From Diphasiastrum complanatum (Eukaryota; Streptophyta; Lycopodiopsida; Lycopodiales; Lycopodiaceae), in the NCBI GenBank assembly GCA_029204225.1, contig CM055102.1:6721320-6785319 (forward strand): a stretch of DNA of 64,000 bases, written 5' to 3'. Below, in pieces: positions 12,922 through 23,409 of the stretch. Under the pieces are notes generated by a model. The model was not told the origin of the DNA. It did not search any database and saw only the letters and a program-made list of their open reading frames with translations. The position numbers were made by a program, and so were the translations under genes. Numbering within the stretch: position 1 is the stretch's first letter; each line of letters starts with the position of its first letter.

Positions 12922-14413
12922 TTGTTTAATTTTTAATTTCATGTACTTTTTTATGTATATCCTTCACATGGGTGAAGGCAATAGAACTCCAAACCTCATC
13001 TAAAAGAAAGGGAATCTTAACAATTATTTCACTTGTTGAAGTACACCTTGTAGTATTATTTAGCTAAAAAAAAACTTCACCCAATAATTGACATGCTAAC
13101 AAAGAGTTACTTTCTTCTCTTTCCTTAACTTGAAGATTTTAACACGTGCACAAAAGAATGTCCAAGAGGAAAAAAAATGTTTAGTTGGAATAGTGCTTTA
13201 ATAAGTCCAAGCTTTTAGAAGGGACCCGCTCCACTCCCAAGACATCTCAAAGACTTCTTGTTATTCGACATATTCCTACTAAATTGTTTTAAACCGCATG
13301 TTAATAAATTGATGAGCACTTTGTCGGGCCAGCTTAAGGGTACCAAAGGACAACCAACTTAGCTTTTCAAGTGCACCAACTCAATAGTTGCACGAGCAAC
13401 TCAACATAAAAGGCTATTGTGCTACCATCCAATGGCTGCACAAGGTGACCCATCATTAAAGACTAAACTGACATATGCATCCATCATAAGTGCAAATAAT
13501 TCAACTTGGTAAACCATTTAAGCAAGCTATTTGTCATAGTTAACACATTAAAATCATTTCCATAACCCATCAAGCCAACAAGGTGCATGCTAAGACCAAT
13601 GAGGCAAAGATAGAGCCAACTCGACCCAAAGGTGTGCATAGTACTATCAAGCACGTATAGGTAACCCAAGCATGGGTGTTGGCCGAAAAGGTAAAAGTTG
13701 GCCCTTAAATTCATGGGCTTACATTTTAAGCCTAAAACTAAAAAAATGATCATTTTTTGCCCCAATGACCTGATCACATCAAGTGTAGATTCATTCTAAC
13801 TACGACTCAACTTTAGTGGCCACTAGAGTGAGATGGCACGAGGGGGACTTGAGACCAGGGGCTAGAATTGGAATATGTCACATTGCATGGATTTGTTTTA
13901 CATGTCTCTGATTGTAGTTTGGTTGGAATTAAGCACCTATCCTCATTTACGTTGAAAGGAAGTTTAGATAGTGCACTCCTTTTTGGGATTAGTCTATGTA
14001 CTTAGTCCGCTTCCAAAACACCTCACTAGAGAGTTCTAAACAACCCACACTAGGAGCCTTTGTGGCATGACCTCCAAAGTTGTAAATATAATAAGTGTAG
14101 TTTATTTCTTAGTCTGATGTACATTTACATTTTTAACAGTTTTTCGATTTTTTTTGCTTATGTGATAGTGTGTGTGCCTTGTTTACGGCACGGATAGATA
14201 CTGAGTCGAGACACATGTCCCCTCACAGAGACCGTTTCACCATGCAATGGCACCCCCCATAAAAATGTGTTTTTATTTGTTTGTTCTTTGAATATACAGT
14301 TCATTGTGTGTGTTGATTGGGGTGTCATGTGCTCTTTTCTTTAACTATTGTGAATTTGATTGATGGAGAGCCTGTTAGATTGCTAGTGTAAACTGCAAGT
14401 TCGATCTATGACA

Positions 14414-14425
14414 TGGTATCAAAGC
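14414..14425 (+). promoter_or_regulatory. Retroelement primer-binding site (tRNA-iMet type), LTR end just before it
   Basis: TGGTATCAAAGC directly follows ...GACA, as expected where a plus-strand LTR ends in CA and an initiator-tRNA primer site begins (canonical TGGTATCAGAGC, one difference). The LTR start upstream was not found. No gag frame follows closely, so this is the stump of an old element. Confidence 0.5.
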
Positions 14426-16555
14426 CTTGGTCAGGTGCAATTTTACTACAATCAAGAGCCAAATTTTGAGAGAATTCGAAGAACCGTTATGGTTGGTCAA
14501 TCAGGCTATTAGTTCAGTTCTCAGTAATAGTAAAGCACAAAGCTTTACTGCATCTCTTATCATAGAGCTAAGAAAATTTACAAGCTATATTGGTGAAATC
14601 TGAGTGATTTTTCAAATTTTCGATTTTTCCAAGCAAAACACAATTTTTCCAATGGAAATGAGCTGCTTACAATTGTTATTGCACCAAGTGATGTCATTAA
14701 TTCCAGCATAAGGGTTCCAGCATAAGGGCATGTGAGATCATTTTTAGAGCTATATATTGTTACAACAAGGCGCCCTAGCAATGTGAGCAAGCCTACAGAC
14801 GGCCGTGGATTGATGGTTGTGGACTGCTATGGAAAGGAGAAGGAGAAATCAAAGTCAAACAGCCATATCATAGCTAAAATCAACAAGGAGAAAGGACGAG
14901 GAAGAGGGCATGGGCTGCACGTGTCCAAATATGCTAGGAGCATAGATGTTGTAAAGCTACCTTTACAAGCTTTACTTCCGGCGCTAGCAGCACCACTGTT
15001 GCTCCCATTGCCACTCTCGGTGCCACTGTGACCAGAATCCAGCCAGTGCCAAATTCCTATGGCTGAAAATCTTTGATTGGTTCTAGCGAAGTCCAGAGAG
15101 CTCGGATCGATGTGCAATCACCTCAAACGATATAGGCATGAATAAAGGAAGCCTGGGGATCAATACATTCTAGAGAGAGAAAATGTGCTTTACTAGCCTA
15201 GGCAAAGGTATGAGGGGAGGTGGCGAATCCTACCAATACTATAGGGGAATGCGGGTTGCGACTCAGGGCGAGCTCTAACCAAGTCTCAGCTTCCCTTGCT
15301 GGAATGTTGTCCTGGCGCCCACCTTGGCATGCCAACACCCCGGAGACTAGGGTCGGTCACGCACTTGAAATGTAACCTTCTCAAATTTATTAATAAGGTG
15401 GGATTTTCCTCAAACTAACTTTGATTACCTTCTGGGTTTCAGTGTTCGGTAAAAGCGCCAGTTGTAAGGCCGCTTCAAACTTTTTGATCAGGCACGCAGC
15501 TGAGGGTCGTATCCCGGGATGCCAGTGGTATGCCGTTGGGACCATTCGGTCTGTGGCACCAGCGGTATGCTGTCGAGACCATTCGGTCCAGGAACTGGTT
15601 GTCTTCATATCTGTCGCGGCTTGTGGTTCTGAGTGTTCCTTGCATGAACGTGAATGGGTTAAGCTCTTGGGGAACAGCTGGGCTCTAACCTGTCGGCTGC
15701 GTTGGATGGCTTGCTTGGGTGGAAGTTACATGTTTATGGTTGTCCAGTCTGGCGTGGCGCCAGGTTGGCTTCCAGCACTCGTGGTGAAGCTTTGAGTTGG
15801 TTAAGTCTGATGTAAGTCAGACGACTTCTCGGAATGGATGTTACTTGTTTGTAATGAAGCTTCGAGTTAGTTAAGTTTGATGTATGTCGGGCGGCTTGCT
15901 TGGAGGGAAGTCACCCACATCGGGACGCCCGATCTGGCATGGCGCCAGGTTGGACCTCAATGTCGGTTTTCGAACTTCAAGTTGGTTAAGTCTGATCGTT
16001 GTTGGCGAGTTGGCTACTTGTATGTCAAGTGGGTTTGGACGGCAAGAGTTGAAGGCTGGGAAACTAAGTCGTGGTCCCTTTGGGATGCCTGCGCAACAAT
16101 AGCGTTCCAAGGTGTCTATGTTGGTCAACGTGTGAAGTCCATTAATGTGGCCACATGATGGACTTTCCTCTAGATGAACGGCGGTGATCTAAGGATTGTA
16201 AGTCGTTGGATCGCAAGTAATTAATAGATTTTATGGAAAATTGTTTGCACTTCATGTGAAGGGACCTATGCTTAGTGGATGTCAAAAGTGATTTGTCCCT
16301 TTTAGGGAGGACAAAGTTAGCAATGGGTGACAAAAGGCATTTTCTGTTCTAAAGATGAAGTTAGCAATGTGTGACAAAAGGCATTTCTTGTTCTAAAGAC
16401 GTCTTGGCTATGGATTTGCCAATAAGCGTCAAGGGGGTATGGTAAGGAAATTTGAAAGGTCATAATTATGAAGTTTGGACATTGCCATCATAATAAAAGA
16501 GGCGTTTTTAGCCTAAAGAAATGATTTTAGACAATTTTGAGCAGTTTGGGACAAA
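14426..16555. other. Old repeat DNA without a supported gene
   Basis: From about 15200 to 16150 it is clearly more GC-rich than its surroundings and built from diverged direct repeats (listed separately). Open frames on both strands are products of that composition. Two 44-bp near-identical units (AAGTTAGCAATG... at 16314 and 16358) lie just before the copia gag relic. A family assignment is not possible from sequence alone. Confidence 0.45.
15708..16000. repeat. Diverged direct repeats with TGGCGCCAGGTTGG
   Basis: GGCTTGCTTGG (15708, 15893) and TCTGGCRTGGCGCCAGGTTGG-type blocks (15748, 15933) recur 185 bp apart. The block GAAGCTTYGAGTTRGTTAAG recurs three times (about 15786, 15856, 15972). 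Decayed tandem structure, possibly part of an LTR. Confidence 0.6.
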
Positions 16556-17017
16556 ATGGCAGGACTGGAAAAATCTATACTTGCAGAAGCCATCAAATTG
16601 GACGGGGTGTCCAATCATAGCATTCTAATGGACAAGGATCTGTGTGATATAATCACTAGGGTGGAACAACACCCAAACACAACTCCAGTCGATATATGCT
16701 CATTTGACAAGAGGGCTCAAAAGGCCTTATCATTAATCAATTTGGCTATGAAGGATTATGTCATTGCCCAGATTTTCAACAAAATAGAAACCTGTTTTTT
16801 CCATGGTAAAATTTCTCTTGAGGGTGTTTGTGATCGGTGTGCACATAAGCAACTAGAAAGAGCACCTCGCTTGTGGAAGAGCGACCTCATAGCAAGGAGA
16901 TTTGACATACAAAACACTGTGAGAACCAAGTGTTTGCTCAGAATAGGTTTTAGTATTCTGATTTGGGGTTTCAAAGTAGAAAAATTGCCAGTCTCTCACC
17001 ACATAAAGAGTTTTTGA
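16556..17017 (+). pseudogene. Ty1/copia Gag N-terminal relic
   Basis: The frame carries a copia Gag pattern: KLDGVSNHSI, then ILMDKDLCDIITRVEQHP, then DKRAQKALSLINLAMKDYV, matching the 'LNGSNY..W...MKxxL' and 'DKKALxxIxLxL' part of UBN2-type Gag. A few residues containing the usual Trp are missing between NHSI and LMDKD, and after about residue 80 the similarity stops. It is followed by a GA microsatellite and then the zinc-knuckle/protease part of presumably the same element at 17520-18020. Confidence 0.7.
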
Positions 17018-17158
17018 GGCTTTAAAAGGCCAAAGTTGGGCACAATGGCAGGGCGCGGTGGTCAGCAGCGAACCGTGGGCTGCCGCGTGTGGACCTACGA
17101 GCTAGATAAGGTTTAAGAAAGCGGCCATAGCCATCAATAATCAAGGAAAAAGGAAGGA

Positions 17159-17268
<110 letters not shown>

Positions 17269-17519
17269 TGAAGAATTGCCAAAAATTGGCAAATCTAACT
17301 TGATAAAAAACCATGTAAAATCGTGTAAAATGTACATAAGTGGGTCCCACACGTGTGAGGCAATTTGGTAGTGACTCCTAGTTTATAGGAACTAAATCCT
17401 AGATTTAAGGTGAAAATTGACCAACTAGCCACCTACTTGACATGACTCTAGGAAAGAGGCTAGGGTTGCAAGTTAGAGCCAGCAAAGGCAAACGGAAGAA
17501 CAAATAAAAGCTGAGACAA

Positions 17520-18020
17520 CAACACAACGAAAAGAAGACATGCGTGAGATGCAGACGCGAAGGATATACAGTCGATTCATGTTGGATGAACCCAAAGATC
17601 AAATGCATTCATTGCCACAAGAAAGGTCATGTAGCCATGGACTGCTACCAGAATCCGAGGAACAAGCAGCCACAAGGCAAACGGGAGAACAACAATAGTT
17701 CTACATCGAAGAGCCAAAAAGCTCGAAGATGGGCGAAGAAAGGTCGAACAATGTATATTCGACAACCTATCTGTGTACAGACGTGTGTGTAGCCTTGACA
17801 TCTAACACACAAGAGGTGATTCTTGATTCAGGAGCAACCTCTCACTTCGTTACATCGAGAGGAATTATGTCTCACTTCCGAAGTACAGATCTATCCAGAT
17901 ACATAATTCCTGAAGACGGATCAAGACGTCAAGTGAACGGCATTGGTTTGTTATGGCTCAATACAAACGGCTTAGTGGAATCCATATCTATGCCTGAGTC
18001 ACACCAAAGAAATGTGGAAT
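17520..18020 (+). pseudogene. Ty1/copia Gag zinc knuckles and protease relic
   Basis: Two consecutive knuckles: CVRCRREGYTVDSC (the usual His replaced by Tyr) and CIHCHKKGHVAMDC (intact CX2CX4HX4C). In another frame, the copia aspartic-protease motif VILDSGATSHFV follows, so a frameshift lies near 17730. Integrase and RT are not found downstream; a TTTTTCGA-rich array replaces them. Probably the continuation of the Gag relic at 16556. Confidence 0.8.
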
Positions 18021-18409
18021 AAGCACACACAGTCCCTGTGTGCACGTCTAACGTCCTGAACACTGCACAAAATGAGCGCAACACTCCTTGGGATTCTTGG
18101 TTCTGCATCTGTGACACTCTTTTTACTTACTCTTATCACAATTTGATCACATCCTGACACTTTCTTTATTACAGCCCACTTCACTATCATTCAATCAGAA
18201 AACAAACACTTCAACACCACCGACAATCACCAATCCCATCAGATGTATGTCAGGCCTTTGTCTCAATCCTGCGATTCTGACCTACGCAACCCGTTCTATC
18301 GGATGCAAAACGCTCCTACTGATCCATCAGATCTGTGCAAATTGACCCCACACATTCCAGAAACCCATCACTGCACAACTATCTCGCGTTTCTGAACACC
18401 GCCAATCAA

Positions 18410-19170
18410 AAATCTGATTTTTTTGAAACTTTCGAGTTTTTCGATTTTTGCACCCGCCGCTTTTTGAATTTTTTGATCTTCCCGATTTTCAAATTCTTTT
18501 GAATTTTTTCGATTTGTTCGATTTTTGTATTTTTCGAGTTTTTTTGAGAAAAATCTCTCTGACGTTTCCATCCGACCAATTTTTGAACTTTTTCAAGTTC
18601 TCGCATTTTTCAATTTTTCGAATTTTTCATCTGAAGTTTTTCGAGTCTCTTTGAATTTTTTGAGTCTCTCCAAAATTTTTGAGTCATTCTGACATTTTTC
18701 GAGTCTCTCTGCATTTTTCGAGTCTCTTCGAATTTTTTGAGTCTCTCTGAATTTTTCGAGACTCTCTGAATTTTTCGATTCTCTTTGAATTTTTTTTGAG
18801 TCTCTCCACTTTTTTCGAGTTCTTTAGAAAAAAAAATTTCGAGTCTCGCCAAATTTTTTGAGTTTTTCAAAAAAAAAAATTGATTGTCCGAGGATTGTAT
18901 CCGACAACTAGTAAAAATAAAAAACAACAAATTCTTGTTCTGACGATTGCATCCGACGACCTTGCATCCGATGATCCCATCCAACGGTTTTTGAGATTTT
19001 TCGATATTTCCAAATTTTTCGATTTTTCGACTTTTTCGATTTTCAAGTTTTACGATTCAAAATTTTCAAGATTTTTCCAGTTCCAATTCTTCAAGTTTTT
19101 CAACCTTTTCCAAATTTTCGAGTCTCAGGAATTTTTTTGAGTTTTTCAAAAAAAATTGGAATTTTTCGGA
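18410..19170. repeat. Degenerate TTTTTCGAGTCTCTCTGAA array
   Basis: Roughly 21-bp units (AATTTTTCGAGTCTCTCTG and variants) repeat for about 750 bp, clearest at 18640-18870. Flanking parts keep only the TTTTTCGA word. The array yields Lys/Glu/Asn-rich pseudo-proteins on the minus strand and Phe-rich ones on the plus strand; neither is likely to be real. Confidence 0.75.
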
Positions 19171-19781
19171 ATTTTGACAAGCTCTGCTTAGAACTGACAA
19201 ACCCTTTTTATAGAATTCCTTTCGGAAATCTAGTTCTATTCTTGTCATGTACTTTTAGTACATTAGTGCTTTTCAAAGCAATATAATATCCATTGTAAGC
19301 TTTGTAGGCCCAAAAGGAGCGATTAGCCTTAATAAAAAGGCGGTTCCCTCTTTAGGCCCTCCAAAGTAATTGATAAGGATAATAGGCCAACAAGGGCCCA
19401 ATGTAGTTTGAATAATAATTAACAAGGGCTAACTATCCCTCAAGATAGTTATGTTTAGTTAAGTAAGAGCACTGTCTAACTAGGCAAGAGACATCATTTT
19501 GTGGATCTTTTGGCTCATTTGCAAGTGAGAGCTTCTAGCTTCCTTGTGAATGTGAGCCATAGGGATTTCCATTGCTAGGTCTCATGTGCCCTATCCACAT
19601 GAATCCATGCTCATTTACATTGCTTTTTACTCTTCATTTCATTTCTATTGTGATTTTATGGAGATCCTTGTGTTTCTAGCTTTCTATGGATATGCTATCT
19701 TGAATGCTTTGTACTTTTCTTGCTCTTAGCTTTACTTCCATTGTAATTGCTAATTGCTTAGATTTGGCATATGACATTTCT

Positions 19782-19796
19782 TGGTATCAGAGCTTA
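19782..19796 (+). promoter_or_regulatory. Retroelement primer-binding site; LTR 3' end at about 19776
   Basis: TGGTATCAGAGCTTA is an exact initiator-tRNA primer-binding site, 5 bases after ...ATGACA, which would be the end of a plus-strand LTR covering an undetermined part of 19200-19776. AT-rich leader-like DNA follows to about 20500 without gag. An element remnant or recombined stump. Confidence 0.6.
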
Positions 19797-19799
19797 GAT

Positions 19800-20698
19800 C
19801 CTTGATTCATGATGATTCTATGTGAATTTCATTAGATTTGATAAGTTTATTGCATTTGTAGCTTTCTTTTTTATAATTTTTAAGTTTGAAATTTTCAGGT
19901 CTGCTCAGACCAATTTTTGAAGAGAAGCAAAATTTATTGCACTTTTCCCAAAAGCTATCAAAATAGGTGACTAGTATTTTGCTTTCACTTGATTTGAATT
20001 TTTCAGATTTGATTTGAGTCTTAATTTCAAATTTCTTTCTATAGGATTTTAGAGCATTGTTTAGCTTTGATCTGATCCATATGGCAGGTCATTTGGATTA
20101 GTATCCAAAAAGTTATGACAATTCTTGATTCCTAGTTCTAGTTTTGTTAGTTTTTCTTTCTTCAGAGTGTTCAGCCCTGTTCTGTGATTAATTCGACTGA
20201 CCAAATCATCTCCAATCATGATCTGATACTCTAGCTAATAGAGCTTGTTGTAAAAATTTTAGAGGTACTGAGTTTGTTTGATTTGGTTCAATATTGAGAA
20301 AGTTATGATCAAATTAGTGGAGATGGGTCAGAATTGCCAAAATTTTGAAAAAAATTTATGGATTTTTTCCAAGCGAGAGAGAAGCACTTCGAACTTTTAA
20401 CTTTGAAGTTTTGTTTCTATTATAAATTTTTTTCAAATTCTTCATTTCCAAGTTCAATTCAAAAAAAAAAAACCTAAACAAACCTAACTCCACCTACCTA
20501 CAACCCTAACCTAATCCTAACCATGCCCTGCCCGCGAGCCCACGCCCTTCGGTCTCTTCTTTATCCCTCTCTCTCATCTCTTCCCTTCGGCTACTCGGCT
20601 CGGCTCCTTCCTGAATTTGATGGTATCCTGACATCCGTGCATGCACAGATGATATCCACTACTCGCGGAGTTGACTGTGACATTTTGTTGGATAGCTT
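19800..20698. other. Leader-like AT-rich region, no gene
   Basis: Follows the primer-binding site and resembles a retroelement 5' leader, with AAGTTATG words at about 20110 and 20290. From 20500 the composition changes to CT-rich (CCCTTCGG words). No coding similarity noted. Confidence 0.4.
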
Positions 20699-21065
20699 CT
20701 AAATTTGATCCACTAGTGGAGGAAGACTTAGTGATTCAACAATTTCTGACACTTTTTCTGATTCAGATAGTGCACTGTAGTTTTCAACGAGGCCTAACAT
20801 TTTCATGCACTCCTCTGTAGCCTCTGTATGAACAATTGATTCCTGACGAATATGAAACCCAAAATGTCTTTGCCAAACGTATCAGATCCTTTAACTTGCT
20901 ATCAGCAAGTCGAACATCACCACTCTCTCTTAAAGATTTATCAATGATGGTGAGATCTTGTAAGAACTTTGCTTCATTCGCATATGCATCCTCTTTGGGA
21001 TCGAGCCCTGGAATCTCATCTATATTATATTTGATGTCAATCATCACATTTGCCAGCTTCTTCCA
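20699..21065 (-). pseudogene. PEP-carboxylase-like fragment (bacterial-type pattern)
   Basis: Minus-strand translation gives FLQDLTIIDKSLRESGDVRL, then LADSKLKDLIRLAKTFG, and after a 1-base shift FHIRQESIVHTEATEECMKM and a Glu/Ser-rich stretch ending at TAG (20701-20699). This follows the PEP carboxylase order 'CYRSL...G...LADG.L.DLIRR...FG...LDIRQES.RHT..L', with a short deletion before IRQES. PEP carboxylase adds bicarbonate to phosphoenolpyruvate to form oxaloacetate. Only about 120 of roughly 900-1000 residues are here, the frame is broken, and nothing before 21065 continues it, so it is a pseudogene fragment or a captured exon. Which PEPC class it came from is uncertain. Confidence 0.55.
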
Positions 21066-21407
21066 TAATCATGTAGAAAATTCTCAACATATCTGTAAGT
21101 CGTGCAAACTGCATCAAAAAGAGAGAATCGAAAGTAATCTAAACCAGTTTGGATCTCTTCTAGAACTGTAGGTCTCCTTGTGCGCATTTCATCTGTTCTC
21201 CAGAGTATCTTTAACTCGACTTATATCTCAGTTTCTAGATCTGCCCTTTGAGCCAAACTGAGTCTTGGATACTCACGATCATTGCAAAGTAGGAAGATTC
21301 TATGTAGACAAGTTAAAATCTTTGTTTCCTCTCTCTCTACCGCCCCCTCTCTCTCTTCAGTCGAAGATTCACCTTCCGTTCCTTCGGTCGACATTGATCT
21401 CTATAAC

Positions 21408-21560
21408 GCTTCGGTTACCTCCTCTCTCTCTCTCTCCTTCGGTTACCTCGTTTCTCTCTCCTTCGGTTACCTCCTTTCTCTCTCTATCCTCCCTCTCCTT
21501 CGGTTACCTCCTCTCTCTCTCTCTAATCCTCTTCGGTTACCTCGTTTCTCTCTCCACCTA
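21408..21560. repeat. CTTCGGTTACCTC minisatellite
   Basis: The unit CTTCGGTTACCTCSTTTCTCTCTC (15-35 bp, variable CT spacer) occurs five times. The spacers are CT microsatellite. It gives a repetitive Ser/Leu frame on the plus strand which I do not regard as coding. Confidence 0.85.
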
Positions 21561-21825
21561 TTCCCTGCCTGAGAAAAAATTTCGTTTTTCTCAAAAAAAA
21601 ATTAAGGTTGCCCACAATACTTCACGAGCACCCAAATGCACCAAATGGACAGCCGTTAAAAAAATTTACCGTAAATTTTTTAATTTCCTACGGTTCCTAC
21701 AATTTCTCCCGAGCACCAAAACATTTCATGGATTTTAAACTTTCTATAATCCAGTTTGTTAAAATTTTACAACCCTTTATTCTAAGTAGTTAAATTTGAT
21801 TTTGCTTTTTATTCTATAACTTCCA

Positions 21826-22139
21826 TAACTTTTTTGTTTGAGCTCGGATTTCAGCAAAGTAGAAACTAAAAGTGATCAGAACGACGAGTCTGACATTGAT
21901 AAGTTATCGGAATCTTGTAATTATTATGTTTCGATTTTATTTTCTTCAAGGCCCCTTTTCTTAAATCAAAGTTTTGTGTTTTCATTAATTACTTTCGAAT
22001 CCTCATAACTTTTCCGTCTGAGCTCGGACTTGAATACTGTAAAAAGCAAAACTGCTCAATTTTATATGACCTACACGTTTTTGCCTTTCACTTTCACTCA
22101 TTGTAGAACTCTAAGTTTTAAGTGGGTGGAGAACCCTAA
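21826..22139. repeat. Two related CATAACTTTT...GAGCTCGGA blocks
   Basis: Blocks at about 21826 and 22009, 183 bp apart, share CATAACTTTT, then TGAGCTCGGA, then a GTARAAA stretch. Similar AAGTTATG words occur in the neighbouring leader (20110, 20290) and inside Copia-A (23890-24060). No gene is seen from 21561 to 22139. Confidence 0.5.
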
Positions 22140-22747
22140 ACTCCAATTGAGGTTGCCATGTAGCAATGACCTAATCTTCTCTTTCAACCTGCTTCAATGC
22201 ACAAAGCACTCCTTTGAACAACAACAAATGCTTTCAAAAGAAATCACCAAGATTTGAAACTATCTCACAAATTCTCTTCTAGCACTTATCCAAGCAAATC
22301 AACACATAGAATCATGCAATCTTGATCAACCTATGATCTATCCTCAATCTAATGACTTTTGCCACTTACTAAGATTGAAACACACTCAAATGAAGTCCAG
22401 CAACCTCACTATCTAGAGATCCAATCAAAATTAGGATTTTGACAAAATCACAAAAAATTGACTATTCCAAATCTACATGCAAATGCTGAAAATTTGATAT
22501 GCAATTTATAAGCCACCACTTAGGCTGAACCAATGATCCAAAAATAGGCCAAATCCAGTATGTAAATTCAAAAATCGGAATTGAACAAGTATATTGACCT
22601 ATTTAGTGTTTTGATCTACAAAGGATCCAATCTACAAAAGCAAAAAATCTGATTTTGGTGTAGAATCCTCTCTAGCATGCTCTAGACTTGATATCTTCAC
22701 CAAATCATTGATAGATCTAATTTCCTCCATCATAACCTGAAACACAG

Positions 22748-22759
22748 GCTCTGATACCA
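22748..22759 (-). promoter_or_regulatory. Primer-binding site after the second Copia-A LTR
   Basis: TGGTATCAGAGC on the minus strand, directly after the LTR end (...CA at 22760). Its presence behind what should be the 3' LTR shows that this LTR is followed by a second leader. Confidence 0.9.
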
Positions 22760-23409
22760 TGTGAAAGATTTCAGATCCTTAAGATCCAATCTACTTGAAT
22801 GATCTTTGGTTAGAAAGAGAAATACACTACCAATCTCACCAATGTAGAAAAATCAGCATCTACACACAATTTGAGATGCAAACACTAATATAACTTGATC
22901 AAACTTGAATGAAATGAATATGTATTGTTGATGTCCGTACAAAACCAGCAAGCTACTGTATTTCACACGTGTGGATCCAAAAATAACAAATATAGATCAG
23001 TCTACACATAGAATTGCAAGCAATGACCAAGATAGTGCACCAATGGATAGTAGAACCCAAGAGAACCATGTATAAGCATGAAATGAAATAGAGAAGAGAG
23101 AAGATCACTCTCTCCACAAGTTACATCCTTTTATAACAGGTCCGAACCCTATTTGGCCACTTGGCTTTCCCACCAAAATGCTAACCCCACTAATTTTGGG
23201 TCTAGATTCAATGTACCCAACTTATTCAAATTGAATCTACTCATAATTTCATTCTATCTTTCCCACACTTTGAAAAAGTGTTTATTCAAATGAAATTTAG
23301 ACTAATGAACTTTGAAAAGTCAACCTCTAAGTCTAAAACAAGTTTTGGCCTCAATACGCCAAATATGAAAATATTGCAAAATGTGATAAAACTAGTTGAA
23401 TCTTTCACA
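22760..23409 (-). repeat. Copia-A LTR (downstream copy), 650 bp
   Basis: Begins TGTGAAAGATTCAAC and ends ...GAAATCTTTCACA on the minus strand. Preceded by polypurine GAAGAGGGAG (23419-23410). Same length as the 27678-28327 copy. Confidence 0.95.

Larger units (their letters stand above)
11171..14279. other. 5' flank of the TMEM144-like gene and intergenic DNA
   Basis: Starts with the presumed 5' UTR and promoter of the minus-strand TMEM144-like gene. No certain TATA box or coding frame seen. It contains a 50-bp tandem duplication (11411-11510), a 56/59-bp duplication (12165-12279) and a TA microsatellite (12880-12917). The rest is unremarkable AT-rich sequence. Confidence 0.5.
22140..23409 (-). 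repeat. Second LTR-PBS-leader unit of Copia-A (1,270-bp direct repeat)
   Basis: This block matches 27058-28327 over its whole 1,270 bp. It comprises LTR, primer-binding site, leader and the first gag codons around the ATGGCAACC start, then ends abruptly within gag. Confidence 0.9.
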
